From contig CP050848.1 in NCBI GenBank assembly GCA_014873095.1, positions 2,663,850-2,727,849 of the forward strand: 64,000 bases of DNA. The letters are read 5' to 3'. The translations under genes were made by a program, and so were the position numbers. The notes beneath the pieces are model-generated. The model ran no database searches. It saw only the letters and a program-made list of their open reading frames with translations, and was not told the origin of the DNA. Source of the DNA: Planctomycetales bacterium ZRK34 (GTDB lineage: Bacteria > Planctomycetota > Phycisphaerae > Phycisphaerales > Zrk34). This document shows, in pieces, positions 45,741 through 54,652 of the stretch (position 1 is its first letter; each line of letters begins with the position of its first letter).

Positions 45741-48700
45741 ATGGCGTGGCAGACGCTTCTGCTGGCGGCAAACCGAACTGAAATTGATATTTACGAAGTT
45801 CTGGTGACAGCCGTATTGACAGTCTTGTTGATCGCGGCGGTGATCAAGTGCGTAAAGATCGCTCGGGCTCCTAAAGCCAACACACTTGGGGCCTCGTCGT
45901 TGGCACTGGTGATCAGCAGCATGTTGATCAGTGGTGCCATAACGAACGTCATGCTGATAGCTCCCGATCAGTGGTTGTTCGTTCTAGGGCTGGCGGTACT
46001 GGCGGTTGCTTTGTTACTAATCGGGTTAATCGCGGCGGTGATTGCACGGGTGCAGATTGCGCGAACTCCAACAAAATATGAACGCGGCGGCAGATTGGCA
46101 TGGACGTCGATCGTGACTGTATTAATTGCCGGAGGCATTGCGGTAACGGTCGTTGTTTCAAACATCTCCGATAAAAAAGATCAACAGGGTCAATCCGCTG
46201 TTGTTGCTCATGTAGCCACGCATGACAACAAGCCGATGGACAAACAAATACTCCCCGGTCTATCTCAAGCATTAGAGGACGATACCTCGGAGAGTAAGTC
46301 AACTGTTGCTCAGTCATCATCTAACGCATGCAACTTTCGAATTCGCGAACTCGACGAACCATGGGTCAAGATCGACATTCAAAAGTTGATTCCGACAGCA
46401 TCGGCGGGGTACATTCGGCAGAATCCATTGATGTATCTGGCAGTGACTGAGGAGCAAATTGGCCTGAACTTTTTTATGGACACTGACGCACTTGCTAAAA
46501 TTACCGAATCGCAAATGCGCAGTGAATCGACGATGTTGGCGTGGCACCCTCTAGGTCCAAAAAACATTGACAATATTCCAGGTAAACTCTATGCCTGCGA
46601 TCTATCGGCCAACGGTTTCAGCGTGAGTTATCTGTTCTGGATTGCCCAACACAATGGATATGCCTATAAAATCGTCGCGTGGTGTCCGCAAAATAATGGC
46701 CACATGCTCAGCCAGACAGGCATACAGGCTATGGAGCATTTCGAATTGATCGACCGTGAGGCAGTAGCCTCCACACCACAAGTGCCAAGCCTTACCCAGG
46801 CACGTTCATCAAAGTATGGCTACACGATCGCCCTGTCGGATGAAGGATGGAGGCTTTGGCCGAGCCACCACCGTGATGTTGGCTCTGCGACCACCGCGAC
46901 GATCTACAGAAATTATGGGTATTTGGCGATCAGCCCATTTCGCTTTGATGGTTACGAACCGTCCACTGACGCGCTGATCAATGCGGCGCTGTCACTCTAC
47001 AATTTTGGCCTGAAGCAATCCGGGGTAAGTAATCGCCGCTCATTTCAAATTGAAGGCGGTCATGGCGTCGCCTTTACCGCTCGTCGCATAAGGGAAGATA
47101 TCGCCGTAGATTTCCAATTGCGTGTGATCTATACCGATCGCATCGCCTATCTGATCGGCGGATGGACCGAGAATGGGCATGAGGATTTAATGCCGCAGAT
47201 CGAGGCGGCAATGGATCGATTTCGGCTCATCGAGCCGGATAAGACATTTGACCATGACGCCTTGAATCCCCACGAATTGACGACACACGGCAAAGCTTAC
47301 AATGAAATTGGGTTGTACGAATATAAACAAGGCCGGTTGCAAACGGCGGCGGAGTGGTTCGCTCGAAGCTGGCGTATCAATCCAACGGATTCGGTTACAT
47401 TAGGTAATGCGGTCGACACATGGACGGAACTTCAGGATTACACCAAAGCCTTGGAGTTGCTCAAGCACCCTGCGAGGCCACACGAACTGCCCCTCAAGAT
47501 TCGGTTGCTCGAAGCGCAGTTGCTCTATGAAACCGGCAAGACAAACGAGTCAATCAGGCAGTACGCCAAGCTGTTTCAAGAGGGAGTGCGCAACGAGGCT
47601 CATATGCTGCATTTCGCGAATATCATGCAGCAGCAGGGGCGGATATCCGAAGCGCTGGGTTATATCGCGCGATATCTGGAAGGTGGCGAGTCTACGGAGT
47701 TGCGGCTGGCGCAGGCCCGGCTATTGGCGTCGTTGGGAAATCGGAATCGACCGATCAGTTTACTGGAACAATTGCTCGAGCGCGAACCTGCACATGTCGA
47801 GGCAACATATGAATTAATTCGGATTTATCGTGATGCCGACCGACTCAAAGATGCGCTACAACGGATTAACCGCTTTATTGAACATGGCAACAAGACGGCA
47901 GAGGCATTTTATGTCAAGGGCGATCTAGAGTTTGACCTCAAGCGGTATCGCGAGGCCAAGGCGTCGTTTGAGCAAGCCCTGGCTAAGGCGCCACGGGATG
48001 AGTCGATTCAATCGGCCATCGATTTCGTCTCGGGAATGCTCGGCGAGGGACAGAATACATCAATCAAACAGCCGATCGAGCCGGTCGCATTACCTTCTGA
48101 GTTACTTGAACAACTTGCTGCCGTTGCACCTCCAGAGCATGATGAGCCTGCCCAATACAACTGGTACGGCCACGCAGAGCAGTTCGAACCCGGGCAGTCG
48201 CATCATACAACCTATTACATGTCCGTCACCGTCCACAACGCCACGGGTGTCAGTTCGTTCAACACAATCGAACACGCTTTCGACCCGCTCTACGAATCAA
48301 TTTATGTCAATTGGCTGGATGTTTTTAACGAACGCGGGGAGCGTGTCGCCTCAGGTGATCCAAATAGCTATTACGTGGTCGATCAGACCGCCGGTCAAAT
48401 GGCCACGCACGACCAAGTACTGACGCTACCCGTACCGGGCCTCAAACCGGGATATCGAATCGAATTAGCCGTCACACGCTCCGACTCGGTCCCACCGAGA
48501 GCATATCCGTTTCGCCGGCGTTTTCTGATAACGGGCTTGCCGGTCGGCCGCGCATTCTGGTTGGTGCGCGCGCCGCAGGACCAGTTACGCATGCAAAGTT
48601 CCCACGGCGTCAAGAAGGTCGCATTCGGTGAGGCGGGTTGCTGGCTGATTGATCAGCCGCAGGTGTTTCACTGGGAGGCCTCACAAGCAGATTTGGCATC

Positions 48701-49919
48701 GTTTATACCCAACATCTGCATCGCTGACGCTGAGGCGACATGGGCCGATCAAGCCACCGAGTATCTTGCTGAAATCGAGCATCGCCTGCCGCTGCCTTCG
48801 CAGATCAAAGCATTGGCTATGCAATTGACCGAAGGGCTGGCCACCCCCGAACAGCGCTTAGCAGTAGTGAGTCAGCACGTTCAAAAGACGTTGACATACC
48901 AAGCGATAGAATTTGGCCGTCGTGCCCATGTGATGAATCCCAGCCCGCAAATCACCCATGATCGTTATGGCGACTGTAAGGATCACAGTCTACTGCTCTA
49001 TCACATGCTGCGTGCCAACGATATTGAGGCTCATCTCGCTCTGATCAAAACCAACGGTCGACTTGCTGAAGACCTGCCATCCGTTGATCAGTTCAACCAC
49101 ATGATCGTTTTTGTTCCGAACTCAGGAGAGGGCTTGTTCATCGACTGCACCGATAAATACACCGATCTGACCCAAGGTACGCCTGATACGCTCGCTGGAC
49201 AGCGTGCCCTCGTGCTTGATGCAGACAATCCCCGACTTGTCACCGTCCCGCCCTATTCGGACAATGCATATCGAATCGATACTGAGCGTCAGTTGCACAT
49301 CAGCGCGGAGGGCCATGTTAGCGTTCAAGAGCAAATTGAGTTCTACGGTCTATTAGCTGGTCACTTGCGCAATTACATGCAGGATGCAAGCGAAAAGGGA
49401 AATCGTGAATTGATTCAAAACACGCTCGCTTCAATCGACTCCAAGGTACGACTTCAATCTTTGAAGATCTACAACCGCGACGAATTGAACAAGCCGCTGC
49501 GTATGGAGCTGACTTATCAGCTCAATGACTGGTTTGATCGCATTAATCAACAACTAAGTGGCTCGCTGCCCTGCTTCTGGGAGAGATACTTCACCCAAGC
49601 AGACTACATCGAGCAGCGCGTCACACCGTTTGAGTTGGAATATCCTTTAAAAATCAAGAGCCGTGCGACGGTTCACTGGTCCGACAACGCAACGCCGAGC
49701 GCTGCCCCCGTGTCACCAATTGAAAGATCCGAAAAATTTGGTCGATGGCACGTTGTTTCAAAATACACCAATCGCGAAATGAATCTCGAATTTGAACTGC
49801 ATCGTCCCGTTGGGCGTTACGAAGCCGACGGCTACGATGCGTATCATGAAACGTGGGAACGTGCTTACCATGACTTCGCTCCGTCCCTGGTACTCCGCCT
49901 AACTGCTCCCGGCGAATGA
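45741..49919 (+). CDS. Large membrane protein with TPR repeats and DUF3857/transglutaminase-like domain
   Basis: 1392 aa from ATG 45741 (AAGGA 7 bases upstream). Four hydrophobic segments lie in the first 150 residues ('VLTVLLIAAVIKC', 'SLALVISSMLIS', 'LAVLAVALLLIGLIAAVIA', 'IVTVLIAGGIAVTVVVS'). A non-conserved exported region follows; TPR-like helices occupy about 510-770 ('YNEIGLYEYKQGRLQTAAEW', 'GDLEFDLKRYREAKASFEQA'). The C-terminal half is DUF3857 (about 790-1010) and a transglutaminase-like core with 'YGDCKDHSLLLYHML' (catalytic Cys), then 'NHMIVFVP' (His) and 'IDCTDKY' (Asp), so the triad looks intact. The gene is A+T richer than most neighbours, consistent with transfer. DUF3857/transglutaminase proteins are common in Bacteroidetes and planctomycetes; substrate unknown. 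Confidence 0.83.
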   Translation: MAWQTLLLAANRTEIDIYEVLVTAVLTVLLIAAVIKCVKIARAPKANTLGASSLALVISSMLISGAITNVMLIAPDQWLFVLGLAVLAVALLLIGLIAAVIARVQIARTPTKYERGGRLAWTSIVTVLIAGGIAVTVVVSNISDKKDQQGQSAVVAHVATHDNKPMDKQILPGLSQALEDDTSESKSTVAQSSSNACNFRIRELDEPWVKIDIQKLIPTASAGYIRQNPLMYLAVTEEQIGLNFFMDTDALAKITESQMRSESTMLAWHPLGPKNIDNIPGKLYACDLSANGFSVSYLFWIAQHNGYAYKIVAWCPQNNGHMLSQTGIQAMEHFELIDREAVASTPQVPSLTQARSSKYGYTIALSDEGWRLWPSHHRDVGSATTATIYRNYGYLAISPFRFDGYEPSTDALINAALSLYNFGLKQSGVSNRRSFQIEGGHGVAFTARRIREDIAVDFQLRVIYTDRIAYLIGGWTENGHEDLMPQIEAAMDRFRLIEPDKTFDHDALNPHELTTHGKAYNEIGLYEYKQGRLQTAAEWFARSWRINPTDSVTLGNAVDTWTELQDYTKALELLKHPARPHELPLKIRLLEAQLLYETGKTNESIRQYAKLFQEGVRNEAHMLHFANIMQQQGRISEALGYIARYLEGGESTELRLAQARLLASLGNRNRPISLLEQLLEREPAHVEATYELIRIYRDADRLKDALQRINRFIEHGNKTAEAFYVKGDLEFDLKRYREAKASFEQALAKAPRDESIQSAIDFVSGMLGEGQNTSIKQPIEPVALPSELLEQLAAVAPPEHDEPAQYNWYGHAEQFEPGQSHHTTYYMSVTVHNATGVSSFNTIEHAFDPLYESIYVNWLDVFNERGERVASGDPNSYYVVDQTAGQMATHDQVLTLPVPGLKPGYRIELAVTRSDSVPPRAYPFRRRFLITGLPVGRAFWLVRAPQDQLRMQSSHGVKKVAFGEAGCWLIDQPQVFHWEASQADLASFIPNICIADAEATWADQATEYLAEIEHRLPLPSQIKALAMQLTEGLATPEQRLAVVSQHVQKTLTYQAIEFGRRAHVMNPSPQITHDRYGDCKDHSLLLYHMLRANDIEAHLALIKTNGRLAEDLPSVDQFNHMIVFVPNSGEGLFIDCTDKYTDLTQGTPDTLAGQRALVLDADNPRLVTVPPYSDNAYRIDTERQLHISAEGHVSVQEQIEFYGLLAGHLRNYMQDASEKGNRELIQNTLASIDSKVRLQSLKIYNRDELNKPLRMELTYQLNDWFDRINQQLSGSLPCFWERYFTQADYIEQRVTPFELEYPLKIKSRATVHWSDNATPSAAPVSPIERSEKFGRWHVVSKYTNREMNLEFELHRPVGRYEADGYDAYHETWERAYHDFAPSLVLRLTAPGE

Positions 49920-50492
49920 CATGCCGAGTTGCCAACGGCTCACGGACGAGCCATGGAGATTGAACGCCAATCCAACCCCAAAGCGATGGGGAGGCCATTG
50001 AGCAATGTCACCACGGACAGAGATCGATGTTTGTTGGGGGAGTGAACAAACGCCATGGGCAGCCGGTACTTCACATCCTGCACAACAGCAACCCCCTCGG
50101 ATTTGTTATGCCAGGATCTACGAGAAAACCGGGTTGAGTGATTCTCTCACGTTGACTGGTGCAAGAATCGGGAGGGGGTCAGTCCCGGTGGTGGTCATAA
50201 TGTTGATCATCGCTGTGTGGTAGGGACTTAAAGAGGACGCCGCGGGGCTAGATGTTTTCGCGCCCACACTCAATTCTAGTCGGCGATGCAGATGATCGGA
50301 CAACTCGAATACCCAGAAACTTGGAATGAACGACCCAGAGTCTCACGATAACGCCACATCGACAGGCGATGCGGATATAAGTGGTGGTGTCGAACGAACA
50401 AGATTTGCACGGTGACTCTCGGCGAAAAAAGAATTACGGGGGATGTAGGGATTTGGTGGTCCGCTGCGGATTTACCTGTGGAGGGCGTATTT
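49920..50492. other. Intergenic region upstream of cassette C
   Basis: 573 bases without a credible gene; the short open frames here lack ribosome sites and family resemblance. It should contain the cassette C promoter but I see no clear -35/-10 pair. The last 30 bases share a short string with the region before the cassette A sigma gene (ATTACCTGGGGGGAGCGT there, TTTACCTGTGGAGGGCGT here), covering the ribosome site. Confidence 0.45.
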
Positions 50493-51020
50493 ATGTCGAT
50501 CACCGAAGCATCCATGGTGAAGCAACTTGTCGCGTCGCGCATGCGTGTCGTCGCCTATATTTGGGCGATTGTTCATGACATGGCGCTGGCGGAAGACCTC
50601 TACCAAGATCTGTGTGCCGAAGCAGTTCAGAAGCGATCGCAAATCGACACGGTGGAACACCTTCAAAATTGGCTGCTTCAGGGCGCCCGGTTTCGTGGGA
50701 TAGACGCGCTACGGCGGCGCGAGTCGCAGCCGCTGGTTTTCGATGATTCGGTTTACCACCTGATCGAAGCGGATCTACATGAAGATAAGGCTTCAGCCCG
50801 CGATCTGCAGCAGGCCTTGGATCGCTGCCTGAATGAACTGGCGCCTGATGCTCGACGCCTGGTTGACCTGCGGTACAGCGGCAATCTGACCGGGCCGGAG
50901 ATCGCCCGGAAGCTGAATCGGAACCTCAAGACGATTTATGTGACATTCACGCGGATTCACCGCAAATTGGCCACCTGCATTCAGAAAAGCCTCGCCGAGA
51001 GGGTTCATCAGCATGGATGA
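50493..51020 (+). CDS. ECF RNA polymerase sigma factor (cassette C)
   Basis: 175 aa from ATG 50493, chosen for GGAGGG 7 bases upstream. Region 2 is recognisable as 'VVAYIWAIVHDMALAEDLYQ' and 'LQNWLLQGARFRGIDALRRR'; region 4 as 'LAPDARRLVDLRYSGNLTGP' with 'NLKTIYVTFTRIHRKLATCI'. It is more diverged from the cassette A and B factors than they are from each other. Its stop overlaps the anti-sigma start by 8 bases, exactly as in cassette A. Confidence 0.88.
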   Translation: MSITEASMVKQLVASRMRVVAYIWAIVHDMALAEDLYQDLCAEAVQKRSQIDTVEHLQNWLLQGARFRGIDALRRRESQPLVFDDSVYHLIEADLHEDKASARDLQQALDRCLNELAPDARRLVDLRYSGNLTGPEIARKLNRNLKTIYVTFTRIHRKLATCIQKSLAERVHQHG

Positions 51021-52458
51021 CGGGCGGGACATGTTGTCTGACAACCAGTTGGTGGAGTTGACGCTTGCGTTTCTGGAGCAGCGTTGCACCCCGGCGGATG
51101 CGGAGCAGTTGGGCGTGGCGTTGAAGGCCGATCCGGCGCAACGACGGCTGTTCAACCGCGTGGTCGCACAAACCTGGCTCATGCGTGAATCGCGCGCCAC
51201 GATGGCCGAATCAATGTTGATCGCCGCCGACGTTGACCATTTGCGCCCATTCAGGAGGCGGGGGCGTACTGCGTTGCTAAGCGCGGGGCGTCGGATTGGG
51301 CGTCCGATCCTTGCGGTGGCTGCCACTGTGCTGATCAGTCTGACCGTCTGGTGGTTTCTCGACGCTGTCACCCGGCCCTCGACCTCGGCACCTGCGCCTA
51401 ACGCATCGCATGACATGGCGGTTGCCACCTTGACAGACATGCAGAACGCCGTCTTCGCCGATACCGAGAGGCCTATGAACCTCGGCGGCACACTGTCCAC
51501 CGGCCCGATCCGGCTGACTTCGGGCATGGCCCAGATCATGTTCAACTCCACCGCCGTTGTCGACATGGTCGGGCCTTGCGCGTTCGAGATGACCGGCCCC
51601 AACCAGGGCAAACTCACCTCCGGCCGAATCGTCGCCTATGTGCCTGCAAATGCCCGTGGGTTTACGGTCAATTTGCCGCGAGGCGCCTACGTCGTCGATC
51701 TGGGCACACGCTTTGAACTGCGTGTCGATGAGACATCCACCACGCTGATGGTATCTCAGGGCCGCGTCGAGTTGCACTGGACATCGAGTGCCGGCGAGGC
51801 TCAGGTGCGGACACTGTCCCCCGGCGTACCGGTCAAACTGGTCAGCGGTCAGACATCACGCTTCGACGACGCGAGTCAACTGATTCAGTTAGTGCGCACC
51901 GTGATCTCGTTGAACCCACGTCAGACTTATTTGCATAGCGTCGGCGAGCAGTCAGAAAGCCCGATGCCTGTCGACTTGGCGGCACTGGGCATTGACCCCG
52001 GCATGACCATCACGCTGATGCAATTGGGCGACTACCAGGGTCAGAAACAAAACGAAGATCGGATTCAAACACTCGCCGCCGTCTTCAGCGCCAGCGATGT
52101 GCTGCTGGGGCGTGATCATCTGTGCCGCGTGCGCGATGCGCTGGCTTGCGAGTCCGGGGAAGTCCAGACGCCGCCGGCTGCCGCGGTGAATGCCCAAGGG
52201 CTTCACGAGCCGACGGACATCGCCGAGGACTTTGACGTGACTACAGAGGGCATTCGCGTGGTCGTGCCTGATGGGGCGCGGTTCCTGTTCTTCTCACCGC
52301 GCGATAGTTACTTCTCCGACAACTCTGATCCCGACGGCGATTACGCCGTCAGCATCGAAAACGACGCGTTGTCATCGGCCCAACCCACCGAGTCGCACGG
52401 GGCGGAGGCCTTGACGATCCCGTCTACCCCTGTCACGCCGAACGCAGCCGGGCAATGA
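51013..52458 (+). CDS. FecR-type transmembrane anti-sigma factor with 'SLNPxxTYLH' C-terminal domain (cassette C)
   Basis: 481 aa. Cytoplasmic residues 1-95 ('LVELTLAFLEQRCTPADAEQ'), transmembrane helix about 98-116 (PILAVAATVLISLTVWWFL), FecR domain about 165-260 ('VVDMVGPCAFEMTG', 'AYVVDLGTRFELRVDE', 'MVSQGRVELHW'). Residues 297-450 copy the domain of the two PEP-CTERM proteins encoded next: 'ISLNPRQTYLHSVGE', 'VDLAALGIDPGMTI', 'QLGDYQ', 'DIAEDFDV', 'DNSDPDGDYAVSI'. The copy is followed by a low-complexity tail rather than a sorting signal. Predicted to anchor the cassette C sigma factor and display this domain outside the cytoplasmic membrane. Confidence 0.85.
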   Translation: MDDGRDMLSDNQLVELTLAFLEQRCTPADAEQLGVALKADPAQRRLFNRVVAQTWLMRESRATMAESMLIAADVDHLRPFRRRGRTALLSAGRRIGRPILAVAATVLISLTVWWFLDAVTRPSTSAPAPNASHDMAVATLTDMQNAVFADTERPMNLGGTLSTGPIRLTSGMAQIMFNSTAVVDMVGPCAFEMTGPNQGKLTSGRIVAYVPANARGFTVNLPRGAYVVDLGTRFELRVDETSTTLMVSQGRVELHWTSSAGEAQVRTLSPGVPVKLVSGQTSRFDDASQLIQLVRTVISLNPRQTYLHSVGEQSESPMPVDLAALGIDPGMTITLMQLGDYQGQKQNEDRIQTLAAVFSASDVLLGRDHLCRVRDALACESGEVQTPPAAAVNAQGLHEPTDIAEDFDVTTEGIRVVVPDGARFLFFSPRDSYFSDNSDPDGDYAVSIENDALSSAQPTESHGAEALTIPSTPVTPNAAGQ

Positions 52459-52476
52459 CCCACAGGAGAATCCGAT

Positions 52477-53079
52477 ATGAGACATGCAAGGGTACTGACA
52501 TTTGTGGCTACGACGATGTGTATGACCGGTGGACTTGTGACGTCCGCGTCCGGCGCGATCACGCTGAGCTTGAATCCCAAAGAAACCTACCTGCATCACA
52601 ACGGCAATGCGACGGACACGACCGCCGTTGATCTGGCCGCGCTGGGCATCACGCCGGGTATGAGCATCGAATTCACTCAGCTTGGCGACTACCAGCCATC
52701 CAGCAGCGGGTCTGACACATCGCACTCGCTGGTCGCCGTGTTCAGCAGCACCAGTACGCTGGCTGACAAAAGCATGGTCAATCGTGTGACCGGCGCCATC
52801 GACGCCGGCTCCGACTTCGTCACGCCAAATTGGCCTGCGGTGACCGGCGGCGACGCCACCGACATCCCCGAAGATTTCTTCATCGGCACCAGCCCCTTGA
52901 AAATCATCGTGCCGGCCGGCGCCGCCTACATATTCTTCACTGACAGCGACAGTTACTTTGGCGACAACACGGATCCCGATGGGGATTATGCCGTCAGCAT
53001 TGCGATTCCCGAACCCACGACACTGGCCGTCATGTCCGGCCTGCTGCTGCTGACGGCGTCGTGTCGCCGGAAACGATGA
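52477..53079 (+). CDS. PEP-CTERM exported protein 1 with 'SLNPxxTYLH' domain (cassette C)
   Basis: 200 aa. Signal peptide about 1-27, then a single domain beginning 'ITLSLNPKETYLHHNGNAT' and containing 'VDLAALGITPGMSIEFTQLG', 'IPEDFFIG' and 'GDNTDPDGDYAVSI'. The tail is IPEPTTLAVMSGLLLLTA then RRKR, a PEP-CTERM sorting signal. The start has an AGGAG about 7 bases upstream, 18 bases after the anti-sigma stop. The domain resembles small PEP-CTERM proteins of other bacteria with no known activity. Its paralogue follows directly. Confidence 0.88.
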   Translation: MRHARVLTFVATTMCMTGGLVTSASGAITLSLNPKETYLHHNGNATDTTAVDLAALGITPGMSIEFTQLGDYQPSSSGSDTSHSLVAVFSSTSTLADKSMVNRVTGAIDAGSDFVTPNWPAVTGGDATDIPEDFFIGTSPLKIIVPAGAAYIFFTDSDSYFGDNTDPDGDYAVSIAIPEPTTLAVMSGLLLLTASCRRKR

Positions 53080-53107
53080 GCCTGCAAATACACCAAGGAG
53101 ATGATGC

Positions 53108-53770
53108 ATGCGTTGGAACCCATTACTTTTGATCGTGACGACGGCGGCCCTGTTTCTGGCGGGCTCCGGCGTCGGTTCACTTGAAGCAGCGACTGTGCTG
53201 GTCAGCCTTGATCCCGCCGCCACCTATACGCACACGCTCAACCCCGCGAGCCCGGGCACCGGTGGTGCATACAACGATAGTGCTCCAAATTCGACATCGG
53301 TCGACCTGGCGGCGATGGGTATCACCCCCGGGCAATTGATCCGTCTGACGCGTCTCGGCGCTTACCAAAGCCAGGGCGCCGCCAATCCCGCTGAGGACAA
53401 CAAGCTGTCGCTGATAGCGGTGTTCAGCAGTTCCAGCACGATCAGTTCCGATCACACGCTGCTGAACCGAATCCCCGGCGCCATCGACGCCGGCACAGAT
53501 TTCGTGACCAACAACAACGCCATCAGCGGGGAAAGTTCCGACATCACCGAAGATTTCCTCGTCGCCTCGGCGGACGGTACGCAGACCTTCATCGAAATCA
53601 TCGTTCCCACCGGCGGGGCATTCCTGTACTTCGCGGTCAACGACAGCTACTGGGCGGACAACAAAGATCCCGTGGATGACTTCGGGGCGAGTATCACACT
53701 GCTGCCGGAGCCGTCCTCGTTGGGGATGCTTTCGATCGGGGCGATGGTGTTGGTGCGCCGGCGCCGGTGA
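53108..53770 (+). CDS. PEP-CTERM exported protein 2 with 'SLNPxxTYLH'-type domain (cassette C)
   Basis: 220 aa paralogue of the preceding protein: '[16 protein letters not shown]', '[20 protein letters not shown]', 'ITEDFLVA', '[14 protein letters not shown]'. A signal peptide covers about 1-26, and the tail is [18 protein letters not shown] then RRRR. It carries short insertions relative to protein 1. AAGGAG lies 9 bases before the ATG. The pair probably arose by tandem duplication; it is less similar to the anti-sigma C-terminus than protein 1 is, judged by eye. Confidence 0.88.
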   Translation: MRWNPLLLIVTTAALFLAGSGVGSLEAATVLVSLDPAATYTHTLNPASPGTGGAYNDSAPNSTSVDLAAMGITPGQLIRLTRLGAYQSQGAANPAEDNKLSLIAVFSSSSTISSDHTLLNRIPGAIDAGTDFVTNNNAISGESSDITEDFLVASADGTQTFIEIIVPTGGAFLYFAVNDSYWADNKDPVDDFGASITLLPEPSSLGMLSIGAMVLVRRRR

Positions 53771-53808
53771 CGCGACGGGCGAAGGTCGATGACGATAGAA
53801 AGGGTCGT

Positions 53809-54558
53809 ATGCGACGCAGCGCATTCACACTCATCGAGCTACTGGTTGTGGTGTCGATCATTGCGCTGCTGGTCGCCATTCTGCTGCCATCGCTGGCGGC
53901 CGCTCGCCTTGAGGCTAAACGCTTGGCGTGCATGAGCAACCTCCGCCAGTATTCCACGGCCAATATCATGTACACCAATGATTTCAAGGGATGGTACGTC
54001 CCGGTCAAGACCGGCGTCAGTGGCGACTTCGACACAGGCACCCACCAGTGGTCCACCTGGCATGGCAACAAACACTACCGCAAGCTACTGAATCTCGACG
54101 AGGTCGAACCCAATGGATGGGCTCCGGCCGGTATGCTCTGCCCCCTGGCCACGAAGTCATTTTCTTACGACGATCCCAGCGGCAACTATCCCATCGCGTT
54201 CAGCTACGGCATGAACGTCACCGAGGCAGGGGTCGATTCGAATCCCCAATACGACGCGTTCAACATCGGCAATGCCGCCTATGTCGGATATTACCTGACC
54301 GATGTGCGCGATCCATCGGGCAAGATGCAGATGGGTGATGCGGTCGATTGGTGGATCCGGGAGTCGTCTTCCTACTACTACATCGACTATGGCGAAGTCC
54401 GACCGCCGCATGTGTTTCCAGCATTTCGTCACCGCGAAGGCATGAATGTCCAGTACTTCGATGGCCACGTCGATTACCGCTTCCAGAACGAGATATCCAC
54501 TCGAATCAACGGTGTCTACATTCCCGCCAACAAATATGTCTGGTATCCACTGCGCTGA
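53809..54558 (+). CDS. Type II secretion-like pseudopilin with H-X9-DG motif (cassette C)
   Basis: 249 aa from ATG 53809; the upstream GTG at 53767 would add 14 charged residues to a leader that is complete without them. Leader MRRSA precedes [26 protein letters not shown]. The C-terminal region has His-x9-Asp-Gly ('[12 protein letters not shown]'). As in cassettes A and B, it is the last member of the cassette and directly follows the PEP-CTERM gene. Confidence 0.88.
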   Translation: MRRSAFTLIELLVVVSIIALLVAILLPSLAAARLEAKRLACMSNLRQYSTANIMYTNDFKGWYVPVKTGVSGDFDTGTHQWSTWHGNKHYRKLLNLDEVEPNGWAPAGMLCPLATKSFSYDDPSGNYPIAFSYGMNVTEAGVDSNPQYDAFNIGNAAYVGYYLTDVRDPSGKMQMGDAVDWWIRESSSYYYIDYGEVRPPHVFPAFRHREGMNVQYFDGHVDYRFQNEISTRINGVYIPANKYVWYPLR

Positions 54559-54652
54559 GGGAATTCTTGTGAAGTGCCGTTGGGGCGACGACCATGGCTG
54601 ATATGTCCTGATTCGGGCAGCCAATTATCCTCGACATGCAAGGCTCACGGCG

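Noticed and set aside
50005..50223. 72-codon plus-strand frame before cassette C with a hydrophobic end
   Set aside because: No ribosome site, no homology visible, and atypical composition; treated as non-coding.
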